Assembly: GCA_903898675.1 (NCBI GenBank) | Contig: CAIUGM010000020.1 | Span: 1 to 64,000, forward strand | DNA length: 64,000 bases | Reading direction: 5' to 3' | DNA from: an uncultured Verrucomicrobiota bacterium | GTDB lineage: Bacteria > Verrucomicrobiota > Verrucomicrobiia > Opitutales > Opitutaceae | In this document: piece after piece, positions 1 to 8,444 of the stretch | How the letters are laid out: every line of letters begins with the position of its first letter | How positions within the stretch are numbered: position 1 is the first letter of the stretch | Notes under the pieces: generated by a model | Told to the model about the DNA's origin: nothing | What the model saw: the letters and a program-made list of their open reading frames with translations, nothing else | Database searches by the model: none | Translations under genes and position numbers: made by a program

Positions 1-73
1 CGATGCTCTTGCCTCCGTCCACGTCCCGCAGGATACGGACTTTCTCCTCTGTACTGTAGCGTTTACCTTTCAT
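1..73 (-). CDS. IS3-family transposase OrfA, N-terminal fragment
   Basis: Read on the minus strand, the first codons are MKGKRYSTEEKVRILRDVDG, the usual opening of an IS3-family OrfA (helix-turn-helix that binds the element's ends). Only about 24 codons lie inside the window; the rest runs off the left edge. It starts at the CAT complement at 71-73. Its upstream side abuts the truncated DUF2339 gene, so this is the 5' end of an inserted IS. Family assignment rests on the N-terminal motif only. Confidence 0.7.
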   Translation of the reverse strand, partial: MKGKRYSTEEKVRILRDVDGGKSI

Positions 74-111
74 GATCTGGGTCCTTTTTATTGGCCCAGA
101 CCGACATTTCA
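1..111 (-). mobile_element. IS3-family insertion sequence, left part (5' end)
   Basis: The element holds the OrfA start plus about 35 bases of leader. On the minus strand the leader reads TGAAATGTCGGTCTGGGCC, compatible with an IS3-type terminal repeat beginning TG. The exact boundary (near 105 or near 111) cannot be fixed because the other end is outside the window. The stop codon of the neighbouring DUF2339 frame (109-111) coincides with this presumed junction, which is what an insertion into that gene would produce. Confidence 0.5.
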
Positions 112-1893
112 AGCGGCTCGAATTACCGGAATCACGTCAAGGGCGGCGAACAGGAGGTAGAACGCCAGCGCCCAGGGCAGCAGGGCGTCGGTCAGGTGGG
201 ACGCGGTCCAGATCGAGAGCAGCGCAAACACCGCCAGCCCGGCGACCAGGTGGAGGCGCGGCAGGCGTTCGTCGAGCCAGGCCAGCGCGAGCAGCAGGGC
301 GTCGGCCGCGAAGATGAACAGGAACAGCAGGCCGGGGCGCGCGCCCACGAACGTATTGCCCATGAGGAACAGCGCGACCGCCAGGGACACGGCGGGCAGG
401 CCCACCGCGGTCAGCAGCACGGCAGCCGTGGCCAGCTGGAGCCGGCGGGCGAGCAGGTAGACGGCAAAATAGATGCCGGAAAAAACCAGGCAGACCGTCA
501 CGACCACCGGCGCCTGCTCCGGGGTGAGCGTGTTGGCGACCCAGCGGGCGATGAGCCCGGCGGTAACGACCCCAGCGCCTGTGACGAGCCAGTCCAGTTT
601 CTCGCGCCACGCGAGGAAGAGGCAGCCCAGGCTCACAAGCAGGACGTAGCCGAAAAACAGCGCGGTTTGGTCGGCGACCGTGGGGTAATCCAGGAAGAAC
701 CACGCAAAGCAAAACGCGACGGCCGGCAGCGCAATGGCCGTCCGGCTCAACAGCGGGGAGCGGCGCTGCATACGTCGGGCGACTTCCGCGGCCCCGATGA
801 ACAGCGCGCTGAAGCCGAGGCAGACAGTCATCGCCGTCACGGTTTTCTCGGGGGCGTAGAATTTGCCGGCCCAGCCGACCAGCATGATCACGGTGCCGGT
901 GGCGCCGAGCGGCACGAGGTAGAACCAGCGGCGATGCAGGGCCACGGCAATCAGCCCGAGATTGAGCACCGCGAGGTAGCCGAAGAGTCCGGGCGGGTTG
1001 TCGTGTCCGGTGTTGATCAGGACCGGCGTGAGGAATCCGCCCAAAATCCCGAGGATGGCGATCACCTGCGCCTCGAGGCGGACGGCGAGGATGAAGGCCG
1101 CCGCGGTGATCAGCGACATCAGCAGGAAGGTCGGGACCGGCCCGAAGAAGGCGAAGTGATAGATCGAGTTGCACGCGAACGTCACGATGTAGAGCGACAC
1201 GACGCCCGCGCCGACCAGGGTCTGGGCGGGGGTGGTGTAGCCCTTGCCGGTGAGCTTGACGCCGCCGACGATCAGGCTGGCGCCGAAGACAAAACCTAGG
1301 GCGGTGCGCAGCTCCGGTGGCACCCAGCCGTGGTCGAAGGAGTATTTGACGAAGAAGGCGACGCCGAGGAGCAGCGCGAGGCCGCCGAGCCACGCGAAGA
1401 GTTTCGCGCCCATGAACTGCTCCCAGTTGATGGAATCCAGCCAAGAGGGCTCCGGGGGCGGCGGCGTGTAGACGGGGCGAGGGTCGGGCCGGCGGGGCTG
1501 GGCCGGCGGTTCCGGCGCGATCAACGGCGGCGGTTCAAAGGCGGCCTCGGCAAACACCGGTTGTCCGCCCAACCGCGCGGGCGGCTCCCCCGGCGCGAGC
1601 GGTGGCTCGGCGACTTCGGGCGGCACCGGGGGCGAAACGACCACCGGCGGGGTCGCCGCGCGGAAGCTCGCGGCCGGCGGCGGATCGGTGATGGCGGGTT
1701 TGGGCGCGGGCTCCGGTGACCAGTTCTTCAGGGCCGCGCGCAGGGTTTTCACCTCGTCCTCCAGGTAACCCAGCTCGCGCCGCAGCGCCTCGATCCGGTC
1801 GTTGTTCCTGCCGATGTTAACGAAAGTCCAGATCGGCCAGACGACCAGGACCACAAAAAGATAGAGTGCCAGCAGAACGAGGAGTGCTTCCAT
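109..1893 (-). CDS. DUF2339 multi-pass membrane protein, probably 3'-truncated by IS
   Basis: A 594-residue protein. The N-terminal membrane helix (residues 1-25) is followed by a short coiled-coil-like stretch (IEALRRELGYLEDEVKTLR), a Pro-rich linker (about 60-150), the DUF2339 signature around WEQFMGAKLFAWLGGLALL, and then a long series of hydrophobic helices. This matches the DUF2339 family of predicted inner-membrane proteins of unknown function. Many members are several hundred residues longer. Here the frame ends inside the helix region at a TGA that seems to be contributed by the adjoining IS3-type element, so the protein is likely truncated. Upstream is a divergent dehydrogenase gene. 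Confidence 0.7.
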   Translation of the reverse strand: MEALLVLLALYLFVVLVVWPIWTFVNIGRNNDRIEALRRELGYLEDEVKTLRAALKNWSPEPAPKPAITDPPPAASFRAATPPVVVSPPVPPEVAEPPLAPGEPPARLGGQPVFAEAAFEPPPLIAPEPPAQPRRPDPRPVYTPPPPEPSWLDSINWEQFMGAKLFAWLGGLALLLGVAFFVKYSFDHGWVPPELRTALGFVFGASLIVGGVKLTGKGYTTPAQTLVGAGVVSLYIVTFACNSIYHFAFFGPVPTFLLMSLITAAAFILAVRLEAQVIAILGILGGFLTPVLINTGHDNPPGLFGYLAVLNLGLIAVALHRRWFYLVPLGATGTVIMLVGWAGKFYAPEKTVTAMTVCLGFSALFIGAAEVARRMQRRSPLLSRTAIALPAVAFCFAWFFLDYPTVADQTALFFGYVLLVSLGCLFLAWREKLDWLVTGAGVVTAGLIARWVANTLTPEQAPVVVTVCLVFSGIYFAVYLLARRLQLATAAVLLTAVGLPAVSLAVALFLMGNTFVGARPGLLFLFIFAADALLLALAWLDERLPRLHLVAGLAVFALLSIWTASHLTDALLPWALAFYLLFAALDVIPVIRAA

Positions 1894-2035
1894 AGGGGTG
1901 TGCGGCCCGGGTCAGGCGTGACGCACCCGGCCCGGGATGGCAAGGCCGGTCAAGGGCCGCTGACCCGCGTTGCCCGCGGCGCACCGCCGCAAGATGGCTT
2001 GCGCTGTCGGGGTCCGTGCGCGTGATATTTCGCGC

Positions 2036-3013
2036 ATGAGCCTCACGGTTTGGTCCAATCACCTGCTCCGGCCTGACGCGGCTGCGCTGTTCCACCGCCA
2101 GCTGACGGCGCTCGGCTGCCGGCTCATCCAGTCGGATAATTCCTCGGCCTCCGTGCTGGCGGCGGGGGCGGCCGATCCCGCGCTGGCGGAGGCGGACATC
2201 GCCTACGGGCAGCCGGACCCGGCCGATGTGATGAACCGTCCGCGGATAAGATGGGTCGCGCTCTCCACCGCCGGGTACACGCGCTACGACCGCGAGGATT
2301 TCCGCGCGGCAATGAAAGCCCGCGGCACGCTGGTGACGAACGCGTCGTCGGTTTTTGCGGATCCCTGTGCGCAACAGATGCTGGCCGGCATGCTCGGGCT
2401 CGTGCGCAACCTGCCGGTGCAGCTGCGCAACCAGGACGGTCCACGCGGCTGGCCTTACCTTGAAGATCGTTATACCGCCGCGGTGCTCACAGGGGCGACC
2501 GTGCTGCTGCTGGGTTTCGGAGCCATCGGGCAGCGGCTGGCGCAGCTGCTCGCGCCGTTTGGCGGCCGGGTGATCGCCTACCGGCGCACGCCGCGCGGCG
2601 ACGAAGGCGTCGAGACGGTGACGGCGGCGGGACTGGACGCGGCGCTGGCGGCGGCGGACCATGTGGTCAGCATTCTGCCCGACTCGCCGGTGACGCGCGA
2701 CTTCATGAACGCCGCGCGCTTCGCCCGGATGAAGCGGGGCGCCCGCTTCTACAACGTCGGCCGCGGCACGACGGTCGACCAGCCCGCCCTCATCGCCGCG
2801 CTGGAGTCCGGCCACCTGGCCGGCGCCTACCTCGACGTGATGGAGCCCGAGCCGCTGCCCCCCGCACACCCGCTCTGGCGCACGAAGAATTGCTTTCTGA
2901 CCTGCCACATCGGCGGCGGCACCGGTGACCAGGACGAGAAACTGATCGGGCATTTCCTGGAAAACTTCGGGCGGTTCGCCCAAGGTGTAGAGCTGACGGA
3001 TCGGATCATTTGA
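2036..3013 (+). CDS. NAD-dependent D-2-hydroxyacid dehydrogenase family protein
   Basis: A 325-residue protein of the D-isomer-specific 2-hydroxyacid dehydrogenase family. The Rossmann motif is LLLGFGAIGQRLAQ at about residues 160-173. The conserved Arg region is YNVGRGTTVDQPAL, the acidic residue lies in DVMEPEPLP and the catalytic His in TCHIGGG near the C-terminus, so the active-site set looks complete. The ATG at 2036 was chosen because the sequence upstream in this frame is low-quality and the family begins close to this Met. The substrate is unknown. It is a single gene divergent from the DUF2339 gene. Confidence 0.8.
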   Translation: MSLTVWSNHLLRPDAAALFHRQLTALGCRLIQSDNSSASVLAAGAADPALAEADIAYGQPDPADVMNRPRIRWVALSTAGYTRYDREDFRAAMKARGTLVTNASSVFADPCAQQMLAGMLGLVRNLPVQLRNQDGPRGWPYLEDRYTAAVLTGATVLLLGFGAIGQRLAQLLAPFGGRVIAYRRTPRGDEGVETVTAAGLDAALAAADHVVSILPDSPVTRDFMNAARFARMKRGARFYNVGRGTTVDQPALIAALESGHLAGAYLDVMEPEPLPPAHPLWRTKNCFLTCHIGGGTGDQDEKLIGHFLENFGRFAQGVELTDRII

Positions 3014-3091
3014 TGCAGCCAACGCCACGCTCACCCTTTGGATCCGAGATAACCTAGGAGCCTCACCTGGAGGCAGAACCAATTCGTCCTT

Positions 3092-3586
3092 ATGTCCCCC
3101 ACCGACACCCCTGAAAGCATCCGTACCGCGCACCTCAGCCATGAGGCGTCGGTCAAATCGATCGGCACGCTCTATTATATCGGAGCCGTCATGCTGATCA
3201 TTGGGGCCATTGCCCTGCCCTTTGATCCGAAACGAGGTATCGCGCATCCGTGGCTGATCGCGACGCTGCTCATTCTGCTGGGGGTGGTGTATTTTAAATT
3301 GGGCCAGTGGTTTCGCGCCCTGCAGCCGAAGGCGAGGACGCCTGGAACAATCCTGGCGGCGTTCGGCCTGCTGGGTTTTCCACTGGGGACGCTGATCAAT
3401 GCCTACGTCCTTTACCTGATCCATTCCGCCAAGGGTAAGGTGGTCTTTTCCGAGGAGTATCAGGCCGTGGTCGCCGCGACCCCCGGCATCAAGTACAAGA
3501 CCTCGCTCCTCGTCTGGATCTTCATCGGCCTGCTGATCTTCTTTGTGCTCGCAGCCATTTTGGCGGCCCTGTTCGCCAAGAAGTGA
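3092..3586 (+). CDS. Small integral membrane protein, unknown function
   Basis: A 164-residue protein with about four hydrophobic segments: near 30-45 (YYIGAVMLIIGAIAL), 55-70 (WLIATLLILLGVVYF), 90-110 and 140-160 (LLVWIFIGLLIFFVLAAIL). It ends in KK. I do not recognise a named family; it resembles small membrane proteins often annotated as hypothetical in Opitutaceae. A GGAGG lies upstream at 3069-3073 but is rather far from the ATG. It stands alone between the dehydrogenase and a secreted protein. Confidence 0.6.
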   Translation: MSPTDTPESIRTAHLSHEASVKSIGTLYYIGAVMLIIGAIALPFDPKRGIAHPWLIATLLILLGVVYFKLGQWFRALQPKARTPGTILAAFGLLGFPLGTLINAYVLYLIHSAKGKVVFSEEYQAVVAATPGIKYKTSLLVWIFIGLLIFFVLAAILAALFAKK

Positions 3587-3628
3587 ACTCCTCGGACCAC
3601 CCCGATCCTAACCATGGCGCGGAGTAAC

Positions 3629-4162
3629 ATGAAAGGCGGTCTCCTTGCTTGGGTGCTGTTCGCTGGCGCGGCCTATGGTGCGGATGCGGTCCCGTCCATC
3701 CGGATCGGGGCCTTGAAGCTCGCCCTGGTTTCTGCTCCGGCGGACTCGCCCGGACAGTTGCGCGAATACCTGCCGCGGAGCGAGGACGCGGACCACTGGA
3801 CCCGGCGCGCGACGGTGCAGGTGTTCAAGGACCAGTCGGATCCGATCGCGTATTTGAAACAGGCGGCGGCGGATGTCGGGAAGACGGGCCGGTTCGCGCA
3901 CTACCAGGTGCTGACGGATCCATCGACCAAGGAGGTCATGCTGGATTTCATGACGTTCCCGCCGAACACCGACAAGGTGCAGTATGCCGAGTGGAGCCTC
4001 CTGCGGGCCCGGTATGTGGCGGGCCGGGGCCTGGTCGTGTGCCGCTATTCGATGCGGTGCTACGAGGTGGGCGCGCCGACGGCGGTGAAGGTCAAGGCCG
4101 AGCGGATCAGGATGCTCGCGCCGTTCAAGGCGGCATCGTTTGAGGAGGAAGCGGGGCCGTAG
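3629..4162 (+). CDS. Secreted hypothetical protein
   Basis: A 177-residue protein. The ATG at 3629 gives a clean Sec signal peptide (MKGGLLAWVLFAGAAYGADA) and has GGAG four bases upstream; an in-frame ATG at 3614 would add five residues. The mature part begins PSIRIGALKLAL and has no transmembrane helix, so it is likely periplasmic. I recognise no catalytic motif. It lies between a small membrane protein and a TPR protein in the same direction. Confidence 0.55.
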   Translation: MKGGLLAWVLFAGAAYGADAVPSIRIGALKLALVSAPADSPGQLREYLPRSEDADHWTRRATVQVFKDQSDPIAYLKQAAADVGKTGRFAHYQVLTDPSTKEVMLDFMTFPPNTDKVQYAEWSLLRARYVAGRGLVVCRYSMRCYEVGAPTAVKVKAERIRMLAPFKAASFEEEAGP

Positions 4163-4221
4163 GCCGGTCCCGGCCGGCATTCCTCTCGTGTATTTCGGGT
4201 TTCGTGGTCAAATCCGGCCGC

Positions 4222-5355
4222 ATGATCCGCCTGTTTTTGCTCGGTTGGTTTTGTCCCGTGCTGGCCCTGGCCCAGTCCACGGCGGGCATCGAGGATTTGC
4301 TGGCGGCCGGGGCGCAGAAGGAGAAGAAGGGCGACTACGCCGGCGCGATCACCGACTACGACCAGGCGCTGAGGCGCAAACCCAATGCCGCGGCCGCGCT
4401 GTACCACCGTGGCGTGGCGGAGATCGGGGCCAGCCGGTTTGCGGCGGCTCGGGCGGATCTCACGAAGGCGATCGACGCCGAGCCGGTGAACAGCACGGCC
4501 TACTTCATGCGCGGCCTGGCCGAGGGCAGCGGGAAGGACTACACGGCGGCGAGCCGTGATTTCACCGAGGCGCTGCGGTTGAACCCGAAATTTTTCCAGG
4601 CGCTGACCGCCCGGGGTGACGCCTTTCAGGATCAGGACGACCTCGACGATGCGATCCAGGACTACAACGCCGCCCTCGTGATCGAGCCGAAGTCACCCGG
4701 GGCGCTGACGGGCCGCGCGCGGGCCTGGGCGCGCAAGGGGGAGTTTGCCCGGGCGATTCAGGATAACACCGAGGTCCTGAAAGCCAATCCGCGCCACACG
4801 GTTGCCCTGAAATACCGGGCCTACGATTACCTGCTCTCCGACCGATACGCCGAGGCCCGGGTCGATCTCGGCCAGCTGGTGGTACTGGAGCCGGCGAACG
4901 CCGACTACCATGAGCTGATGGCCGATATCAGCAATCTGCTGGGTGACTACGCGGCCGCCGTGCCGGAGTACCAGCGGGCGGCGTGGCTCGGGTCGGCCAA
5001 CGACTACGCAAAACTCAACCTCTATGTCCTGCAGTGGCGCCTGGGCAACCGGCCCAAGCCGGCTGGGGCCGCGCCCGCCGCCGGGCCGGATACGTGGGTG
5101 AGCCGGCTCTGGGACCTGCTCGGCGCGCGGGTGGGTGCCGATGATCTGTCGGCGCTGCTGGAGCAGCAGGCGGCGGGCGACACCCGGTACGAGCAGAGAA
5201 AGTGCTCGCTGAATTATTACGCCGGCATGATCGAGCTGATCCACGGCAACAAGGACACGGCCCGGGCCTATTTCGAAAAGAGCCTGGCCGCGAATGCCGC
5301 CCTCACCGAGGAATACCATTTCGCCAAGGCCGAGCTGGCGCGGCTGGGGCGGTGA
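4222..5355 (+). CDS. Secreted tetratricopeptide-repeat protein
   Basis: About 377 residues. The signal peptide is MIRLFLLGWFCPVLALAQ, followed by six or more TPR units (for example GDYAGAITDYDQALRRKPNAAAALYHRG and DLDDAIQDYNAALVIEPKSPGALTGRA in shortened form), then a C-terminal segment with a further helical pair. The ATG at 4222 is preferred over a GTG at 4204 because it starts the signal peptide directly. TPR proteins are scaffolds for protein-protein contacts; the partner is unknown. Confidence 0.75.
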   Translation: MIRLFLLGWFCPVLALAQSTAGIEDLLAAGAQKEKKGDYAGAITDYDQALRRKPNAAAALYHRGVAEIGASRFAAARADLTKAIDAEPVNSTAYFMRGLAEGSGKDYTAASRDFTEALRLNPKFFQALTARGDAFQDQDDLDDAIQDYNAALVIEPKSPGALTGRARAWARKGEFARAIQDNTEVLKANPRHTVALKYRAYDYLLSDRYAEARVDLGQLVVLEPANADYHELMADISNLLGDYAAAVPEYQRAAWLGSANDYAKLNLYVLQWRLGNRPKPAGAAPAAGPDTWVSRLWDLLGARVGADDLSALLEQQAAGDTRYEQRKCSLNYYAGMIELIHGNKDTARAYFEKSLAANAALTEEYHFAKAELARLGR

Positions 5356-5437
5356 GGGTGGCTTGGCAGTTCGGGCGCAACCACGTTGTCGCAATGCTCC
5401 AACGCGGCTACCCGTTTAAGTGAAACCGCTCCAACCC

Positions 5438-5491
5438 AAGCGCCAGAGGCTCGGCGACTAGCGCCGGCCCTGCATCCGATCGCTGGCGCTT
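5438..5491. terminator. Inverted repeat, possible bidirectional terminator
   Basis: AAGCGCCAG (5438-5446) pairs with CTGGCGCTT (5483-5491). The pair lies between the stops of two convergent genes (TPR protein and amidohydrolase). The loop contains a 27-base sequence (5452-5478) that recurs at 17480-17506. There is no long T-run, so a termination role is inferred from position. Confidence 0.35.
5452..5478. repeat. Half-copy of dispersed CGGCGAC-AGCGCCGGCCC element
   Basis: Differs at one position (T for G) from the segment 17480-17506, where it forms one arm of a perfect 19-bp inverted repeat plus a TGCATCCG tail. Both copies are intergenic, just beyond a gene end. Confidence 0.6.
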
Positions 5492-6773
5492 ACTGCTTGT
5501 AGATCACGCCGGCCTTCATGACGAAGCTGACCTGCGTCATGAGCTTGATGTCGGCGAGCGGGTCGCCGGGGACAGCGACAAGGTCGGCGAACTTGCCGGC
5601 CTCGACGGTGCCGAGGTCCTTGTTCACGCCGAGGAGCTTCGACGCCTCAAGGGTGGCGGCCTGGATGGCCTTCATCGGGGGCATGCCGTCCTCGACCATG
5701 TAGATGAATTCCTTGGCGTTCTCGCCGTGCGGGGCCACGCCCTGGTCAGTGCCGAACGCAATCTTCACCCCGGCGCGATAGGCGCGCTGGAAGGTGGCTG
5801 TCATCGCCGGCCCGACCAGCATGGCCTTGGCCGCCACGCTGGGGGGGAGAAACCCGGGGACCTTGGCCTTCTCCAGAATGTATCGGCCGGCGCTGAGCGT
5901 GGGCACGAAATAGGTGCCATGCTCCACCATGAGGGCGACGATTTCGTCGTTCATGAAGGTGCCGTGCTCGATCGAATCGACGCCGGCCAGGATCGCGCGC
6001 TTCATGCCTTCGCTGCCGTGGGCGTGGACCGCCACCTTCAGGCCGTATTCGTGCGCCGTCTCGACGACGGCCTTGACCTCCTCGCTGGTCATCTGGGCGC
6101 CTTGGGCGCTGTCACCCAGGCTGAGCACGCCGCCGGTCGTCATGATCTTGATCACGTCGGCGCCGTGTTTCACATGGTCGCGCACCGCTGCACGGGCGCC
6201 ATCGGCCCCGTTGAAAATGTCCGGCTCGGCAAACAGGCCCATGACCTCGTCGCTGTAACCGTTGGTGCCGTCGGCATGGCTGCCCGTCGTCCCGATGGCG
6301 GGGCCGGCCGTGTAAATGCGCGGGCCGTCGACCCAGCCCGCGGCGATCGCCTTGCGCAGCGCGCGGGTGGAGTAGTTGGTGTCGCCGAGATTACGCACGG
6401 TGGTGAAGCCGGCGAGCAGGGTCTTCCGGCCGTAGAAGGCGGCGCGCAGGGCGTAGTCGCCGGGGTTGAGGTAAAATCCCTCGGTGTAGGTGTTCGGCGA
6501 CTGCTGGCCGTCGAGGTGGACGTGCATGTCCATCAGGCCGGGCATGAGGGTGGCGTTTTTCAGATCCACGACCGTGTCGCCCGCGGCCGGCGTGGCGTAA
6601 CCGTCGGCGATACCGGTGATGCGGTCGACCTCGACCGTGACGGTGACGGTGTGGCGAACGGTGTCGGATTGGCCGTCGATCAACGAACCGGCGAGGACGA
6701 GGGTCTTGGCCTGGGCCAGCGTGACGAGGAGCAGGGCGGCAGCCGTAAGGGCAGGGCGGAGGGTGGGTTGCAT
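5490..6773 (-). CDS. Secreted metal-dependent amidohydrolase (imidazolonepropionase/prolidase-like)
   Basis: A 427-residue protein of the amidohydrolase superfamily. The ATG at 6773 gives a signal peptide (MQPTLRPALTAAALLLVTLAQA). The metal-binding HxH is in MDMHVHLDG, the carbamylated-Lys candidate in VIKIMTTGG, later His residues in VHAHGSEGM and SIEHGTF, and the Asp in FGTDQG. The subclass hydrolyses peptide-like or cyclic amides; similar proteins are annotated as Xaa-Pro dipeptidase-like amidohydrolases. It is divergent from the metallophore operon, with 279 bp between. Substrate not determinable. Confidence 0.85.
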   Translation of the reverse strand: MQPTLRPALTAAALLLVTLAQAKTLVLAGSLIDGQSDTVRHTVTVTVEVDRITGIADGYATPAAGDTVVDLKNATLMPGLMDMHVHLDGQQSPNTYTEGFYLNPGDYALRAAFYGRKTLLAGFTTVRNLGDTNYSTRALRKAIAAGWVDGPRIYTAGPAIGTTGSHADGTNGYSDEVMGLFAEPDIFNGADGARAAVRDHVKHGADVIKIMTTGGVLSLGDSAQGAQMTSEEVKAVVETAHEYGLKVAVHAHGSEGMKRAILAGVDSIEHGTFMNDEIVALMVEHGTYFVPTLSAGRYILEKAKVPGFLPPSVAAKAMLVGPAMTATFQRAYRAGVKIAFGTDQGVAPHGENAKEFIYMVEDGMPPMKAIQAATLEASKLLGVNKDLGTVEAGKFADLVAVPGDPLADIKLMTQVSFVMKAGVIYKQ

Positions 6774-7052
6774 CGGTTTGATGTGGCAAAGCCGCCGGTC
6801 GCGCGCAACCGCCAAGTCACCTGAATGCAACATCGGCCCGCCGCTTTTGTCTGGTTGTAGGGCGGCATTTCCCGCAACCTACGCATCCCCAACCCCACCC
6901 CGCGCGTATTTAGGGAATAAGCCCGTTGCCCCGGCGCTCCTACCCGACACCAGCCGATTGGCTGCATCCCTTTCTCCGCTTTCAATCCTCGCCTGCGGCA
7001 TGGTGTCGTGCGGTGCAGGATCGGAAAACGAACCCACAAAAATCCAGATCAT

Positions 7053-7316
7053 ATGAATAAATCCACCCGTCTCCTCATCACTGCCGCCGCCCTCTCCGGT
7101 CTCTATGCCGGTGCCTTCGCCACCAAGTCCGCCGCCGCCACCTTCGCCGGCACGACCATCTCCGATGACTCGAAGGCCGCCGACAAGCATGACTGCAAGG
7201 GCAAGAACTCCTGCAAGGGCCAGGGCGGCTGCGGCACCAGCGACAACGGCTGCAAGGGCAAGAACTCCTGCAAGGGCCACGGCGGCTGCTCCACGGCCGA
7301 CGCCCCCAAGAAGTAA
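7053..7316 (+). CDS. bufA2: Cys-rich metallophore precursor, BufA2/Hvf-type bufferin
   Basis: An 87-residue protein with an N-terminal Sec signal ending near AAA (about residue 29). The mature part has two near-identical blocks, CKGKNSCKGQGGC (residues 48-60) and CKGKNSCKGHGGC (67-79), six Cys in all. This Lys-Gly-Cys repeat pattern next to DUF692 and DUF2063 genes is the hallmark of bufferin-type RiPP precursors, whose Cys are converted to heterocycles by the MNIO enzyme and which bind copper in the periplasm. The start is ATG 7053, where the signal peptide begins. No strong ribosome-binding site is visible. A terminator follows immediately. The exact subfamily name is my assignment. Confidence 0.8.
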   Translation: MNKSTRLLITAAALSGLYAGAFATKSAAATFAGTTISDDSKAADKHDCKGKNSCKGQGGCGTSDNGCKGKNSCKGHGGCSTADAPKK

Positions 7317-7367
7317 CCGACTGTATTTTCCGTCCGGGCCCCCCGCGGGCCCGGCTGGATTTTTCCT

Positions 7368-7400
7368 GGAGGCCGGCGCCACAACCGGCCTCCTTTTTTT
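7368..7400 (+). terminator. Rho-independent terminator after the bufferin precursor
   Basis: GGAGGCCGG (7368-7376), loop CGCCACAA, CCGGCCTCC (7385-7393), then seven T. A perfect 9-bp GC-rich stem with a T-run. It lies between the precursor gene and the modification enzymes, so it probably attenuates transcription and keeps the precursor more abundant than the enzymes. Confidence 0.85.
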
Positions 7401-7421
7401 AAGTTTCCACTGAAGATTGCT

Positions 7422-7505
7422 TGTCATTCTGAGCAGAGCGAAGAATCCAGTATGACGTCCGCGGGCGGATATGCTGCTGGATTCTTCACTTCGTTCAGAA
7501 TGACA
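7422..7505. repeat. Long imperfect palindrome (TGTCATTCTGAG...CAGAATGACA)
   Basis: Left arm 7422-7450 (begins TGTCATTCTGAGCAGAGCG) pairs with right arm 7477-7505 (ends TTCGTTCAGAATGACA), about 29 bases with a few mismatches around a 26-base GC-rich middle. The TGTCATTCTGAGCGNAGCGAAGAATC motif is a dispersed repeat seen in many unrelated bacterial genomes. It sits between the terminator and the bufB start. Confidence 0.75.
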
Positions 7506-7568
7506 GAGAAGTCCGGTCCGCAAGCTGACGCTTGAGCGCAGTCAGGTTTCCCATCCCGTCCGCCACCC

Positions 7569-8429
7569 ATGCCCGCCAATTCCTTCAACGGCCAGACCGA
7601 CTACGGCATCGGCATCGGCCTGCGCGTGCCGCACTACGCCCACATCCTCGAGAAGAAGCCGGTCGTCGACTGGTTTGAGATCATCTCGGAAAATTTCATG
7701 GTCGACGGCGGCCGCCCGCTCCAGGTGCTCGACCAGATCATGGAGCAGTACCGCGTCGTCCAGCACGGCGTCTCGATGTACTTCGGCTCCGCCGACAAGC
7801 CCGACCGCGCCCACCTCAAGAAGCTCAAGGCGCTGGTGAAGCGCACCAAGACCCCGTGGCTCTCCGACCACCTGTGCTGGGGCAGCGTCGACGGCACCTA
7901 CACGCACGACCTGCTGCCGATGCCCTACACCTTTGCGTCGGCCCGGCGCACGGCCGAAAAAATCCGCCAGATCCGCGACTACCTCGAGGTGCCCATCTGC
8001 GTCGAGAACGTCAGCAGCTACGCCGAGTACCACGTCTCCGAGATGACCGAGTGGGAATTCCTCACCGAGGTCGTCGAGCGCGCCGACTGCGGAATCCTCC
8101 TCGACGTGAACAATATCTACGTCTCGGCGAAGAACCACGATTTCAACCCCTACGATTACCTGAACGGCGTGCCGCACCACCGCGTCGGCCAGATGCACGT
8201 CGCCGGCCACACCAAGTTTGAGAAGTACATCCTCGATACGCACGACCACCCGGTGCTCGATCCGGTGTGGCAGCTCTACGCACACGCCACGAAGCTGTGC
8301 GGCGTGACTGCCACGCTGCTGGAGTGGGATGACAAGATTCCGTCATTCCAGGAAGTCCACGACGAGGCGCTCAAGGCGAACGAGTACATCGACGGCGCGA
8401 AGGCGGCGAAGGCGCCGCCCAAGAAATAG
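7569..8429 (+). CDS. bufB: DUF692/MNIO multinuclear iron oxidative enzyme of bufferin biosynthesis
   Basis: A 286-residue TIM-barrel protein of the DUF692 family (MNIO; relatives MbnB, TglH, ChrH). Metal-ligand and conserved motifs are visible: WFEIISENFM, QHGVSMYFG, WLSDHLCW, CVENVSSY, LLDVNNIYVS, QMHVAGH, DTHDHPV and ATLLEWDD. These enzymes use two or three irons and oxygen to convert precursor Cys residues. The C-terminal tail AKAAKAPPKK is extra. It is followed after 15 bases by the DUF2063 partner, and the precursor gene lies just upstream, which fixes the role. Confidence 0.9.
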   Translation: MPANSFNGQTDYGIGIGLRVPHYAHILEKKPVVDWFEIISENFMVDGGRPLQVLDQIMEQYRVVQHGVSMYFGSADKPDRAHLKKLKALVKRTKTPWLSDHLCWGSVDGTYTHDLLPMPYTFASARRTAEKIRQIRDYLEVPICVENVSSYAEYHVSEMTEWEFLTEVVERADCGILLDVNNIYVSAKNHDFNPYDYLNGVPHHRVGQMHVAGHTKFEKYILDTHDHPVLDPVWQLYAHATKLCGVTATLLEWDDKIPSFQEVHDEALKANEYIDGAKAAKAPPKK

Positions 8430-8444
8430 CCCGTCTTGCCCGCC

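Noticed and set aside
7053-7316. Metallothionein as alternative identity of the Cys-rich protein
   Set aside because: It has a Sec signal, only six Cys in regular KG-Cys blocks, and lies directly before DUF692/DUF2063 genes, which fits a RiPP precursor much better.
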